Under the pieces are notes generated by a model that saw only the letters and a list, made by a program, of their open reading frames with translations, did not search any database and was not told where the DNA came from. A DNA stretch of 64,000 bases from Lachnospiraceae bacterium (GTDB lineage Bacteria > Bacillota > Clostridia > Lachnospirales > Lachnospiraceae), in the NCBI GenBank assembly GCA_017542245.1, contig JAFXXN010000078.1, positions 248,001 through 312,000 of the forward strand. The letters are read 5' to 3'. Positions within the stretch are counted from its first letter, which is position 1, and each line of letters opens with the position of its first letter. The position numbers were made by a program, and so were the translations under genes. This document shows positions 44,517 to 53,186 of this stretch, one piece after another.

Positions 44517-47120
44517 ATGGAAAACGAAAATGAAATAATCAGGCACGTTGCACGGGCACTTGCGGGACGTTATGAAGTTATTTATTTTGTTGATATCGAA
44601 ACAAATGAATATTCGGAATTTACTTCATCGGAACAGTATTCAAAACTGAATGTAGGAGCCGTTGGTACGGATTTCTTTGCCGCAACTCAGGAAAACATGA
44701 AACGTGATATTTTCCCTGATGATCTTCCTATGATGGCAAAGAGTATGGAAAAGGCAAGCCTTTTAAGTAATCTTGCGGAAAAAGGGAAGATAATAATAAA
44801 TTACAGGCTGATGCTTGACGGACGTCCTCAGCATATGACTCTCATAGTGGTGTCTATTAAGGATGATAAAAACCATATCATTGTTGCCGTAGAAAACGTT
44901 GACGATATAAAGCAAAAAGAGCTTGCATTTGAAAGAGTCATCGGTTCGACGATGGATATGGCAAATAAGGATGCACTGACAGGCGTAAAGAATAAACATT
45001 CTTATGTTCAGCAGGAAATGCTAATGGATGACCGCATAGCCGGTGATGATGAATTTAAGTTTTCTGTGGTAGTTTGTGATATTAACGGATTAAAACAGGT
45101 GAACGATGAATTAGGTCATAATGCAGGCGATGACTATATAAGGAATGCAAGTTCTTTAATCTGTAAAACATTTGCTCATAGCCCGGTATTTCGTATAGGC
45201 GGTGACGAATTCGTAGTTGTGCTTACCGGAAGCGACTATGAGGAAAGACATAAACTTATTTCACATTTTGGTACCATTATTGCTGAAAACAGGGAAAAAG
45301 GTCTTGTAACTTTGGCTTTTGGAATGTCTGATTATAAACCAAAGAAAGATAACAGACTTCAGGATGTTTTCGAGAGAGCGGATAAGCTTATGTATGAAAA
45401 CAAGAAGTGTTTCAAACAGGGAATGGGTATAGAAGATGCCATAAGTCCGGAAGAAGCGGCCTTAAGTTTTTACTCCCTTTATGAAAAACTTGTTTCGGCA
45501 ATGACAGAAATCGGTAAAATAGATGTACCGCTTATAGAGAAAACGCTTGTTGAAATAGCAGAGATGCTCAGACTGTCAAAAGGGATAACCAGGGTATACA
45601 AGAATCCCCAGGAGGAAATGAGCGGCGGAGGGGAAACTCTATGCGCTTTTGATAAAGGGATAGAGGATGTACCGATAAGTACGCTGAGAGTTGTGACCAG
45701 TGTTATGTCGATTGTAACGGTGACAGTATATATGTCTCCCGATGAGAAGCCGCTTTCGGAAGAAGAAAAATGGCGGGTTGAGCTCGTAATGCGTACGACA
45801 CTCAGCTTTGTAAGCAGAAACCGCTTAAAAGATATTGTTGAAGAACTCGCCTTTTATGATGAGAATGGTTATTCGAATCTAAGAACCTTCACACAGTATA
45901 TTATGAAGCTTATAAATGCGAAGAAAATATACGGACGTATGGCTTTTCGTTATAACCTTAGGAATTTTTCAATAATAAATCAGGAATTCGGCAGAGAAGC
46001 AGGCGACAAGATAATGAAGTTACATTATGACGCCATGAAAGAAATAATGGGAGAAGATTCGATTATCACAAGACTTGGCGGAGATAATTTTGTCGGCATA
46101 TGCCAGATTTCCAAACTTAAGTATGTTCAGGAGTTCCTGCATTTTACCAATGTCCAATTTGATGATAATTCAGTAAGTATTCAGACGAGAGCAGGAATTT
46201 TCTGTATTCCGGATGATTTTGAAGTGAAATCTCCGGGTGACATTTTGGCAAAAATCATAAATGCTTATACATTCGCCCGTGAGGGTGAAAAAAACACAAT
46301 TGTTTTATATGATGAGGCTATGCTTCAGAAAAGGCAGAAAAGCCTCATGATACAGCAGCTTCTGCCTGACGCTTTAAAAATGAGGGAATTTGAGGCATAT
46401 TATCAACCGAAGGTTAACATTTTTACCGGAAAACTTGTAGGGGCAGAGGCACTTTGCAGATGGTTCCATGGCGGGAAGATGGTTTTTCCGGATGATTTTA
46501 TACCAATGCTTGAAGAAACAAGTGATATCTGCAGACTTGATTTTTATATTCTTGAAAGAGTATGTGAAGATATGCGCAGATGGATTGACGAAGGCAGGCA
46601 GGTAGTACGCACTTCAGTGAATTTTTCAAGAAAACATATAATGAATCTGGGTCTTCCGGATGTTATAGAAGAAATTGTTGACAGATATGAGATTCCGCAT
46701 AATTATATTGAAATAGAGCTTACGGAGACAACTACGGATGTTGAGTTCGGTGATTTAAAACGTATAACTTGCAGATTACGTGAACTTGGATTCTGTATTA
46801 CGGTGGATGATTTCGGAAGCGGTTTCTCTTCTCTGAATCTTATAAAAGAAATTCCTTTGAATGTACTCAAAATTGATCGCAGCTTAGTACCTGTAGATAC
46901 ATTTAAAGAAGACAGTTCGCAGATGATTATGTTTAAGTATGTTGTATCTATGGCAAGAGAGCTCGGACTGGAATGCGTCGCCGAAGGAGTGGAAACAAAA
47001 GAACAGTTAAAGCTTTTAAAGGCCAACAAGTGTGAACTGGTTCAGGGCTACTACTTTGATAAGCCACTCCCGATAAAAGACTTTGAACAGAGACTTATAA
47101 AAGGTGAATATGATATCTGA
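44517..47120 (+). CDS. GGDEF-EAL c-di-GMP signalling protein with second degenerate GGDEF domain
   Basis: A soluble 867-residue protein. A PAS-like N-terminus (about 1-140) is followed by a GGDEF domain with intact active site GGDEF (228-232), a linker/GAF-like segment (~310-440), and a second GGDEF-like domain with altered motif GGDNF (521-525). The C-terminal EAL domain (EAL at 644-646) keeps the catalytic set: SVNFSRK, ELTETTTD, VDDFGSGFSSL, LKIDRS, AEGVET and QGYYFDKP. It may therefore both make and degrade c-di-GMP, with phosphodiesterase activity most secure. It opens a run of signalling genes to 52.1 kb. Confidence 0.93.
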   Translation: MENENEIIRHVARALAGRYEVIYFVDIETNEYSEFTSSEQYSKLNVGAVGTDFFAATQENMKRDIFPDDLPMMAKSMEKASLLSNLAEKGKIIINYRLMLDGRPQHMTLIVVSIKDDKNHIIVAVENVDDIKQKELAFERVIGSTMDMANKDALTGVKNKHSYVQQEMLMDDRIAGDDEFKFSVVVCDINGLKQVNDELGHNAGDDYIRNASSLICKTFAHSPVFRIGGDEFVVVLTGSDYEERHKLISHFGTIIAENREKGLVTLAFGMSDYKPKKDNRLQDVFERADKLMYENKKCFKQGMGIEDAISPEEAALSFYSLYEKLVSAMTEIGKIDVPLIEKTLVEIAEMLRLSKGITRVYKNPQEEMSGGGETLCAFDKGIEDVPISTLRVVTSVMSIVTVTVYMSPDEKPLSEEEKWRVELVMRTTLSFVSRNRLKDIVEELAFYDENGYSNLRTFTQYIMKLINAKKIYGRMAFRYNLRNFSIINQEFGREAGDKIMKLHYDAMKEIMGEDSIITRLGGDNFVGICQISKLKYVQEFLHFTNVQFDDNSVSIQTRAGIFCIPDDFEVKSPGDILAKIINAYTFAREGEKNTIVLYDEAMLQKRQKSLMIQQLLPDALKMREFEAYYQPKVNIFTGKLVGAEALCRWFHGGKMVFPDDFIPMLEETSDICRLDFYILERVCEDMRRWIDEGRQVVRTSVNFSRKHIMNLGLPDVIEEIVDRYEIPHNYIEIELTETTTDVEFGDLKRITCRLRELGFCITVDDFGSGFSSLNLIKEIPLNVLKIDRSLVPVDTFKEDSSQMIMFKYVVSMARELGLECVAEGVETKEQLKLLKANKCELVQGYYFDKPLPIKDFEQRLIKGEYDI

Positions 47121-47140
47121 AAGTTTAAGTCCCAAATAAA

Positions 47141-47202
47141 GGAGATACGAAGCATTATTTTGTTATCAAGGAAACGCTGAAAGCGCTTTCGAGGTTGTAT
47201 TG
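47141..47202 (+). repeat. Dispersed intergenic repeat, diverged copy D
   Basis: GGAGATACGAAGCATT is followed by ATTTTGTTATCAAGG, then the hairpin GAAACGCTGAAAGCGCTTTC and a GAGGTTGTATTGGC tail. It lies 21 bp after the GGDEF-EAL stop and 151 bp before the DUF5688 gene. Confidence 0.7.
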
Positions 47203-47353
47203 GCTATATTTTGTATTACCAACATAAAATTTGGGAGAAGAAGGGTATAAGTGAGAGAAGGAATATCAGTATATGTGATAGGCCTTCCCTCTTATTGTTT
47301 CAACGATAAGATCGGAAAAACAGAAAAAATTTGAAAGGCAGGATAAAAAACAT

Positions 47354-48256
47354 ATGGAAGATCAGGTATATCTTGAATATGTAAAAAGAATAGCTAATGA
47401 GTTCGGAAAAAGAGGAATGGTAGTTTATCTTCGTCAGATAGAACATGAAGGAAAGATTTTATACGGAGTACGCATTGTTGAAGATCCGAATTTCCCCGAC
47501 GAACTGATATTTTGGTTTGACGAACGATTTGTATCTGCCGATCCTCACAGTGTTGAGAAATATGTGGATGATGCTGTAGAGAAGATGGGAAAAAATGTTA
47601 GCCCCCTGATGCATGCTCATAATGTGCTTGCAGAAAGAAGTTATGAAAACATAAAAGATAAAATAGTTCCTGTTTTTATTAATAAAATGATTTATAAGAA
47701 ATTTATTGATACGGTACCGCACAGGGATCATCTTGATTTTACCATAACATATTGTTACAAGCATGGATCACAGATGGTTACCCTTAATAATGAACTTATT
47801 GCAGGGTACGGAATATCCGAGGAACAGCTTTATGTAGATTCGTTAAAAAATATACGTCCTCAGGATCCGGTTGATTTAAATGCGATTGTTTCTGATAAAC
47901 AGATTGAGTTATATGAAGAAGTTGTTGTACAAAAAGAAATGGATCAGGATATACCTTTGTATGTACTTTCTAATATGGATTTTGTAAACGGTTCGCACGT
48001 AATCCTGCGTCCCGACTACCTTGAGCACGTTTCTAAAAAGCTTCAAGGGGATTATTATGTATTTACCGGGCTGAATTTGTTTGTAATAGCAACTCCTGTT
48101 AGGAAGAACAAAATAGGTGTGGATAAGCTTAACGAGATTGCAAGGAAAGTATATAAGCATTATGAGAAACCTGAACTTGTTTACTCTGATAAGGTGTATT
48201 TTTATCGTTCGCTAAGCGGAAAACTTGTACCGGTGTACATGAAGCCTTCAGAATAA
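47354..48256 (+). CDS. DUF5688 family protein
   Basis: A 300-residue cytoplasmic protein resembling DUF5688, a family found mainly in Lachnospiraceae; its function is unknown. An N-terminal segment with DPNFPDELIFWFDERF is followed by helical and beta segments and the family-style PLYVLSNMDFVNGSHVIL region near 205-222. No signal peptide or catalytic motif is evident. It lies between two c-di-GMP genes, so a role in that signalling is possible but unproven. Ribosome site GGCAGGA is 10-15 nt upstream. Confidence 0.75.
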   Translation: MEDQVYLEYVKRIANEFGKRGMVVYLRQIEHEGKILYGVRIVEDPNFPDELIFWFDERFVSADPHSVEKYVDDAVEKMGKNVSPLMHAHNVLAERSYENIKDKIVPVFINKMIYKKFIDTVPHRDHLDFTITYCYKHGSQMVTLNNELIAGYGISEEQLYVDSLKNIRPQDPVDLNAIVSDKQIELYEEVVVQKEMDQDIPLYVLSNMDFVNGSHVILRPDYLEHVSKKLQGDYYVFTGLNLFVIATPVRKNKIGVDKLNEIARKVYKHYEKPELVYSDKVYFYRSLSGKLVPVYMKPSE

Positions 48257-48343
48257 TAACAAGGAGTTAGTTATCTGTGATTAAAAGATGCAATAGACCA
48301 TATTGGTAATTTTAATAAAATTTTAAGATATTGATAAATTTCA

Positions 48344-48372
48344 TTGTATTTTGAACCTAAAAATGCTATAAT
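48344..48372 (+). promoter_or_regulatory. Promoter for the membrane GGDEF gene
   Basis: TTGTAT (48344-48349) and TATAAT (48367-48372) have a 17-bp spacer, about 30 bp before the start; TGC before the -10 is near an extended -10. Confidence 0.65.
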
Positions 48373-48401
48373 GTATAAGGGGATATACATGGAGCGAGGT
48401 T

Positions 48402-49502
48402 ATGAATATAGTGAAAAACAGATCAATCATAGATAAGATAATGCACTTCCTTGTGCACAACAGTTTATTGTTTACTGTTGTAATAATGGGCCTGGTACAC
48501 GCTACATTGCTTTTGATCACATTGATCGCAGGTGCAACTACATTATGGTATTTTAACATATTAAGTGTTGTGGTATATGCATTTTGTACGGTACTGGGTA
48601 AAACCGGACATATTCTGCCGGTTTATATCAGTATATTTGTTGAAGTTTCGATATATGCTGTCATATCAGTGCTTAATATAGGGTGGGATTGTGGTTCTTA
48701 TTATTTTTTATTTTCCATAGTTCCTATAGTTATATTTTTTGGCTGTTATATATTCAAAGGGTCGAAAAGATGGATTATTGTTCTGATGCTGACAATGTTA
48801 TTCGCAACTTATATGGTTCTTTATATCGGATTCTGGGATACGAAACCGGTATACGAGGTATCTGAAACGATCAGGATGATACTTACTGTTTTTTCAGCGT
48901 TTGCAATGTACTTTTCTGTTGTGTTTTATATGGTAATGTATATTTATTCCAGTGAATCCGAGATGAACAATCTGGAAGAAAAAAACGTTAAGTTATCGGT
49001 TGATGCTCAGGCAGATGCTTTGACGGGCTTGCTTAACAGACGAGGTTTTCTGCCGATAGTTGACTCTCTTATGGAAAAAGGTAAAAAAAATCATTTCTGC
49101 TTAGCTTTTACAGATATTGATAATTTTAAAAGAATTAATGATTCTTTCGGACATGATTGCGGAGATGAGGTGTTAAGACATATTTCCGAGTTGATACAAA
49201 AGGAAATGATCGGATGTGATATATGCAGATGGGGCGGTGAGGAATTTATCATTCTGATGAAGAACTTTGATTTTAATACAGCAATTCAGAAAATGGAAAA
49301 TATTAGGCAAATGGTAGAGTCCACACCGACGACTTTCTACAATAAACGTGTTGCAACAACTATAACTATTGGTGTAGAGGAGTTCAGCGATATTTATAAT
49401 GAGCCGGAAGACATCATAAGGATTGCCGATGAGAGAATGTATTATGGTAAACAGCACGGAAAAAATATCGTAATCTTTGAGAGTGTTTCTAATGCAAATT
49501 AA
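48402..49502 (+). CDS. Membrane-bound diguanylate cyclase
   Basis: A 366-residue protein with about six transmembrane helices (about 20-185) of no named sensor family, and a C-terminal GGDEF domain with active-site motif GGEEF (278-282) and DALTGLLNRRGF. The inhibitory I-site RXXD upstream of the motif is replaced by IGCD, so product inhibition is probably absent. It should make c-di-GMP from GTP in response to a membrane signal. It ends at the terminator at 49564-49619. Confidence 0.92.
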   Translation: MNIVKNRSIIDKIMHFLVHNSLLFTVVIMGLVHATLLLITLIAGATTLWYFNILSVVVYAFCTVLGKTGHILPVYISIFVEVSIYAVISVLNIGWDCGSYYFLFSIVPIVIFFGCYIFKGSKRWIIVLMLTMLFATYMVLYIGFWDTKPVYEVSETIRMILTVFSAFAMYFSVVFYMVMYIYSSESEMNNLEEKNVKLSVDAQADALTGLLNRRGFLPIVDSLMEKGKKNHFCLAFTDIDNFKRINDSFGHDCGDEVLRHISELIQKEMIGCDICRWGGEEFIILMKNFDFNTAIQKMENIRQMVESTPTTFYNKRVATTITIGVEEFSDIYNEPEDIIRIADERMYYGKQHGKNIVIFESVSNAN

Positions 49503-49563
49503 GGAGCGATCAGCTGAACGTCTCTCTGAAATTTTGATCGAGATATTGGTTAATTAGGTTCAG

Positions 49564-49619
49564 AGGACGATTCTGAGGTTTGAATATATTTTATATTCGA
49601 CTGAAGGATCGTTCTTTTT
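49564..49619 (+). terminator. Terminator after the diguanylate cyclase gene
   Basis: AGGACGATTCT (49564-49574) pairs with AGGATCGTTCT (49605-49615) with two wobbles, closing a long loop that itself holds GAATATA and TATATTC complementary arms. TTTTT follows. Confidence 0.75.
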
Positions 49620-49626
49620 ACATGGT

Positions 49627-49700
49627 ATAACAAATTAAAAGATGTAGAGCATCATTTTGTTGCCGAGAAAATGATGAAGGCGTTTTCGGGGCGACATTAA
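49627..49700 (+). repeat. Dispersed intergenic repeat, copy E
   Basis: TAACAAAT (49627-49634) can pair with ATTTTGTTG (49654-49662) around GATG-TAGAG-CATC. It is followed by CCGAGAAAATGATGAAGGCG and TTTTCGGGGCGACATTAAC. It ends 25 bp before the hybrid kinase start, immediately after the preceding terminator, so it lies in the promoter or leader region of the kinase gene. Confidence 0.75.
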
Positions 49701-49725
49701 CTTGTAAGAAAAGAAGGGAAAATCT

Positions 49726-52095
49726 GTGGCTAAAAAGAACAACCTTTCAACAAAAATAATACTTATGGTGGAAGCAATTCTGCTTATTTCAAGTATTCTT
49801 TTCTGTGCAGTTTCTATATATAGGGAAAGAAACGGGATACGAAAAGCCATACAACAGAGAATGCTCGATATAGCTAATTGTGCATCGGGTTCAGTAAACG
49901 GAGATATTCTGGGAGCTTTAAAGGCAGAAGATGTCGGAAGTCCGGAATATAACAGTTTATACAATACACTGGCAGTATTTCGTGATAGTGTAGAACTGGA
50001 GTATGTATACAGTATTAAAGAAGCAGAGGATGGCAACTATATATTTACGATGGATCTTGATCTTTATACTCCTGCAAGCTTTGGAGACAGCGTAAAATAT
50101 ACAGAAGCACTTGACAGTGCCGGTAATGGAACGGCCGCAGTTGATGAGGTTCCTTATTCTGATGCATGGGGAAAATTTTACAGTGCATACAGTCCTGTTT
50201 TTGATTCTAAAGGGAATGTTGCCGGTATTATTGCGGTAGACTTTGCCGCAGACTGGTTTGAAGGCCAGCTTTCGGAACAGATGAGAGATACAGTGGTAAG
50301 TTATATGATTATTCTTCTGCTTTCGCTGTTAGTAGCTGCTATTCTTTCGTTCAGTACTGTAAGACCTTTTGTCAGAATGCAGGGAGAACTTCTTGAGGAA
50401 AAGGTTAGGGCTGAAAGTGCCAATATGGCAAAAAGTGATTTCCTGGCAAACATGTCTCATGAGATACGTACGCCTATTAATGCTGTAATGGGCATGAATG
50501 AGATGATACTCCGTGAGGGAAGGAAGGCACAGGAGATTAAGGATGGTACGACATCTTTTCAAATACGTGATTCTTTAAAGAATATTGTGATATATGCCGG
50601 TGATGTCGAGAACGCAAGCCATAATCTTTTGGCAATAGTAAATGATATTCTTGATTTCTCAAAGATTGAAGCCGGACGTATGGATCTTGTTGAAGCTCAT
50701 TATCAGTTAAGCTCACTTTTAGTGGATATAAGTAACATGGTCCATCTTAAGGCCCGTGATAAGAAACTTGATTTTGATATAGATGTTGACCGATCCCTTC
50801 CGGATGATCTTTGCGGTGACGAAACACGTGTAAGGCAGATTTTCACAAATCTTCTGAATAATGCCGTTAAATATACAGAGAATGGTTCTATAGGATTTAA
50901 TTTAAGAGGAGAAAAGAAGGACCGCGGTAATATTGTTCTGATCGCACAGATAAAGGATACGGGCATCGGAATAAGACAGGAGGATGTAGATAAGCTTTTT
51001 GTAAAGTTTGAACGTCTCGAAATGGAACGTAACAGTACTGTGGAGGGTACAGGCCTCGGTCTGGTTATTACAAAACGTCTTTTGGATATGATGGGCGGAA
51101 GCATATCTGTTGAGAGTGAATATGGCAGAGGGTCGGTTTTTACTGTCAGAATTCCTCAGAAAATTGTAGCAGATCTTCCGGTTGGAGATTTTCAGGCACG
51201 TTTTGAGGCAAATGTTCTGGAGGCCAAAGCATATCATGAATCATTCAGGGCACCAAAGGCACATATTCTGATCGTGGATGATACCAGGATGAACCTGACA
51301 GTAGTTACAAATCTGCTGAAGAATACAGGGATACAGATAGATACGGCTACAAGCGGCAAATCAGCTGTGGATATGTCGGAAAGATATTATTATGATCTTA
51401 TCCTGATGGACCAGAGGATGCCGGAGATGGATGGAACGGAGGCCATGCATCTTATCCGCGAAGCTGAAAACGGAAAAAGCCGTGAGGTACCGATTATATG
51501 CCTGACTGCAGATGCGGTTGTCGGAGCCAGAGAGAAGTATATGGCTGAGGGCTTCTCAGACTATCTTACTAAGCCTGTCGATAGTACAGCACTGGAAAAA
51601 ATGCTTATGAAATATCTTCCGGAAGATAAAGTTGAACGTATGCGAGAGGAAAAAAATAAATTCCCGGAAAAAACAGAGATTCACAATGATGAATTCGATT
51701 CATTACGAGCTATCGGTATAGAACCGGAGATAGGGCTTCGGTATTGTCAGAATGATAAGGAATTATATTTTGAAACACTAAAAGATTATGTTTCTTCTGA
51801 GGCTGAGAAGGCAGAGCTGTTAAAAAGATATTATTCTGAAAAAGACTGGCATAATTATATGATTTATGTACATTCTCTAAAAAGCAGTTCAAAACTGATT
51901 GGTGTTACTGACTTAGCTGAACTGGCAGCCGGATTGGAAGCTGCCGCAAATGCTGCTGACGCTGAAACAATATTCCGGGAGCATGACATTATGCTTAATC
52001 GTTATGAGGAAGTAACGAAAGTGATTAAGACGGTTATACCGGAAGATGCAGCTTCAGGATACGAAGGTGAAGTGATAGAGTTCTGGCCGGAGTAG
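49726..52095 (+). CDS. Hybrid sensor histidine kinase with receiver and HPt domains
   Basis: A complete phosphorelay protein of 789 residues. It has an N-terminal helix (about 8-30), an extracytoplasmic sensor domain (about 35-190) and a second helix (about 193-213). The HisKA domain has H245 in MSHEIRTPINAV. The HATPase domain has FTNLLNNAVKYT and DTGIGI and ends GTGLGL. The receiver has D562 in LMDQRMPEMDG, and the C-terminal HPt has H716 in VHSLKSSS. All phospho-sites look intact. The start is GTG 49726 after AAGGGAA. No output regulator is adjacent; link to the neighbouring c-di-GMP genes is inferred from position. Confidence 0.93.
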   Translation: MAKKNNLSTKIILMVEAILLISSILFCAVSIYRERNGIRKAIQQRMLDIANCASGSVNGDILGALKAEDVGSPEYNSLYNTLAVFRDSVELEYVYSIKEAEDGNYIFTMDLDLYTPASFGDSVKYTEALDSAGNGTAAVDEVPYSDAWGKFYSAYSPVFDSKGNVAGIIAVDFAADWFEGQLSEQMRDTVVSYMIILLLSLLVAAILSFSTVRPFVRMQGELLEEKVRAESANMAKSDFLANMSHEIRTPINAVMGMNEMILREGRKAQEIKDGTTSFQIRDSLKNIVIYAGDVENASHNLLAIVNDILDFSKIEAGRMDLVEAHYQLSSLLVDISNMVHLKARDKKLDFDIDVDRSLPDDLCGDETRVRQIFTNLLNNAVKYTENGSIGFNLRGEKKDRGNIVLIAQIKDTGIGIRQEDVDKLFVKFERLEMERNSTVEGTGLGLVITKRLLDMMGGSISVESEYGRGSVFTVRIPQKIVADLPVGDFQARFEANVLEAKAYHESFRAPKAHILIVDDTRMNLTVVTNLLKNTGIQIDTATSGKSAVDMSERYYYDLILMDQRMPEMDGTEAMHLIREAENGKSREVPIICLTADAVVGAREKYMAEGFSDYLTKPVDSTALEKMLMKYLPEDKVERMREEKNKFPEKTEIHNDEFDSLRAIGIEPEIGLRYCQNDKELYFETLKDYVSSEAEKAELLKRYYSEKDWHNYMIYVHSLKSSSKLIGVTDLAELAAGLEAAANAADAETIFREHDIMLNRYEEVTKVIKTVIPEDAASGYEGEVIEFWPE

Positions 52096-52230
52096 GAGGG
52101 AACACAGGATGGTTTTTCATTGTTTAGAAAAAATTTAATTGAACAGAAGCAAAAATTATGGTATGATATATCGGTATGATTATGTGAAGCATGCAAAAAT
52201 ATGCATTTTTTCGGTGTGAAAGGAGAAAAA

Positions 52231-53088
52231 ATGGCTGTTATTGTAAAAGGAGCGGATGTTGCCGGAAGTATAAAGGAGAACATTCGTGAAAGGATTATTG
52301 AACTCAATAATTTAGGTAAAAAGGCAAAACTGACCATGATCAGCGTTGGTGATGATCCGGCAAATGCTTCTTACGAGAGAGGGATTATAAAGGTTTTCAG
52401 TGAGCTTGGTATAGAGACAGAAAAAAAAGTACTTGATTCCAATATTGATCAGTGTGAATTTGACAGCGCCTTTACAGAGGTTAATGAAGATGCTGCAGTC
52501 AGCGGAATTTTGGTATTCAGACCATTGCCGAAGTCACTAAGCATAGAATTTGCAGCCAAAACAATTAACCCCTTAAAAGATATAGACTGTATGGGATATT
52601 ATAATCAGGCTTCACTGGCTATGGGACGAAAGGATTGTTACTATCCATGTACTGCTGAAGCGGTTATCAGATTCTTAAAATATGAAAAGATAGATCTGGC
52701 TTTTAAAAATGTTGTTATAATAGGCAGGAGCGTTGTGGTGGGAAGACCTCTGGTTTCCATGCTTATTTCAGAAAATGCTACTGTTACATGCTGTCATACA
52801 AAAACAAGAGATATTACGGACAGGCTGAGAAATGCGGATATTGTTGTAACGGCTGCGGGATCGCGAGGACTTTTAAAGGGTGAAATGTTAAAGGATGCCT
52901 CTAAAGACTGTTTCTGTATTGATGTTGGTATAAATATGCGGGAAGACGGAAAGGGTATATGCGGTGATATCGATTTTGAAAGCACTGAACCTGTGTGCGG
53001 CAAGATAACTACAGTTCCCGGCGGAGTCGGATCGGTAACGAGTACATTGCTGGCAGAACATACTGTCAGAGCTGCAGAAAGCCTGTAA
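52231..53088 (+). CDS. folD: Methylene-THF dehydrogenase FolD, cyclohydrolase residues altered
   Basis: FolD-fold protein of 285 residues, normally both 5,10-methylene-THF dehydrogenase and methenyl-THF cyclohydrolase. The NADP-binding part is intact (VIIGRSVVVGRPL, VPGGVGSVT). The catalytic Lys of the Y-X3-K motif (E. coli K54) is replaced: Y48-ERG-I52. The Gln of the VQLPLP motif (E. coli Q98) is F96 in ILVFRPLP. The Asp equivalent to D121 is kept (D119, KDID). Loss of K and Q should abolish cyclohydrolase activity while leaving dehydrogenase function, consistent with the separate FchA at 38826. The start at 52231 follows AAAGGAG. Confidence 0.92.
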   Translation: MAVIVKGADVAGSIKENIRERIIELNNLGKKAKLTMISVGDDPANASYERGIIKVFSELGIETEKKVLDSNIDQCEFDSAFTEVNEDAAVSGILVFRPLPKSLSIEFAAKTINPLKDIDCMGYYNQASLAMGRKDCYYPCTAEAVIRFLKYEKIDLAFKNVVIIGRSVVVGRPLVSMLISENATVTCCHTKTRDITDRLRNADIVVTAAGSRGLLKGEMLKDASKDCFCIDVGINMREDGKGICGDIDFESTEPVCGKITTVPGGVGSVTSTLLAEHTVRAAESL

Positions 53089-53186
53089 ATAATTTTCTGT
53101 ATTTCAAGCAGGAATTAACTGAATGTTTTAGGAATAAGATTTTTATATATTGGTTTCGGAATATATTATGTCAGGAGGTATCTGTA

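Noticed and set aside
47141-49700. Repeat copies D and E as c-di-GMP riboswitches near GGDEF genes
   Set aside because: They do not match the GEMM consensus, and the same repeat also precedes argB and mrp.
52995-53186. Long N-terminal extension of the DUF5662 protein overlapping folD
   Set aside because: It overlaps folD by 94 bp, has no ribosome site, and AGGAGG directly precedes ATG 53187.
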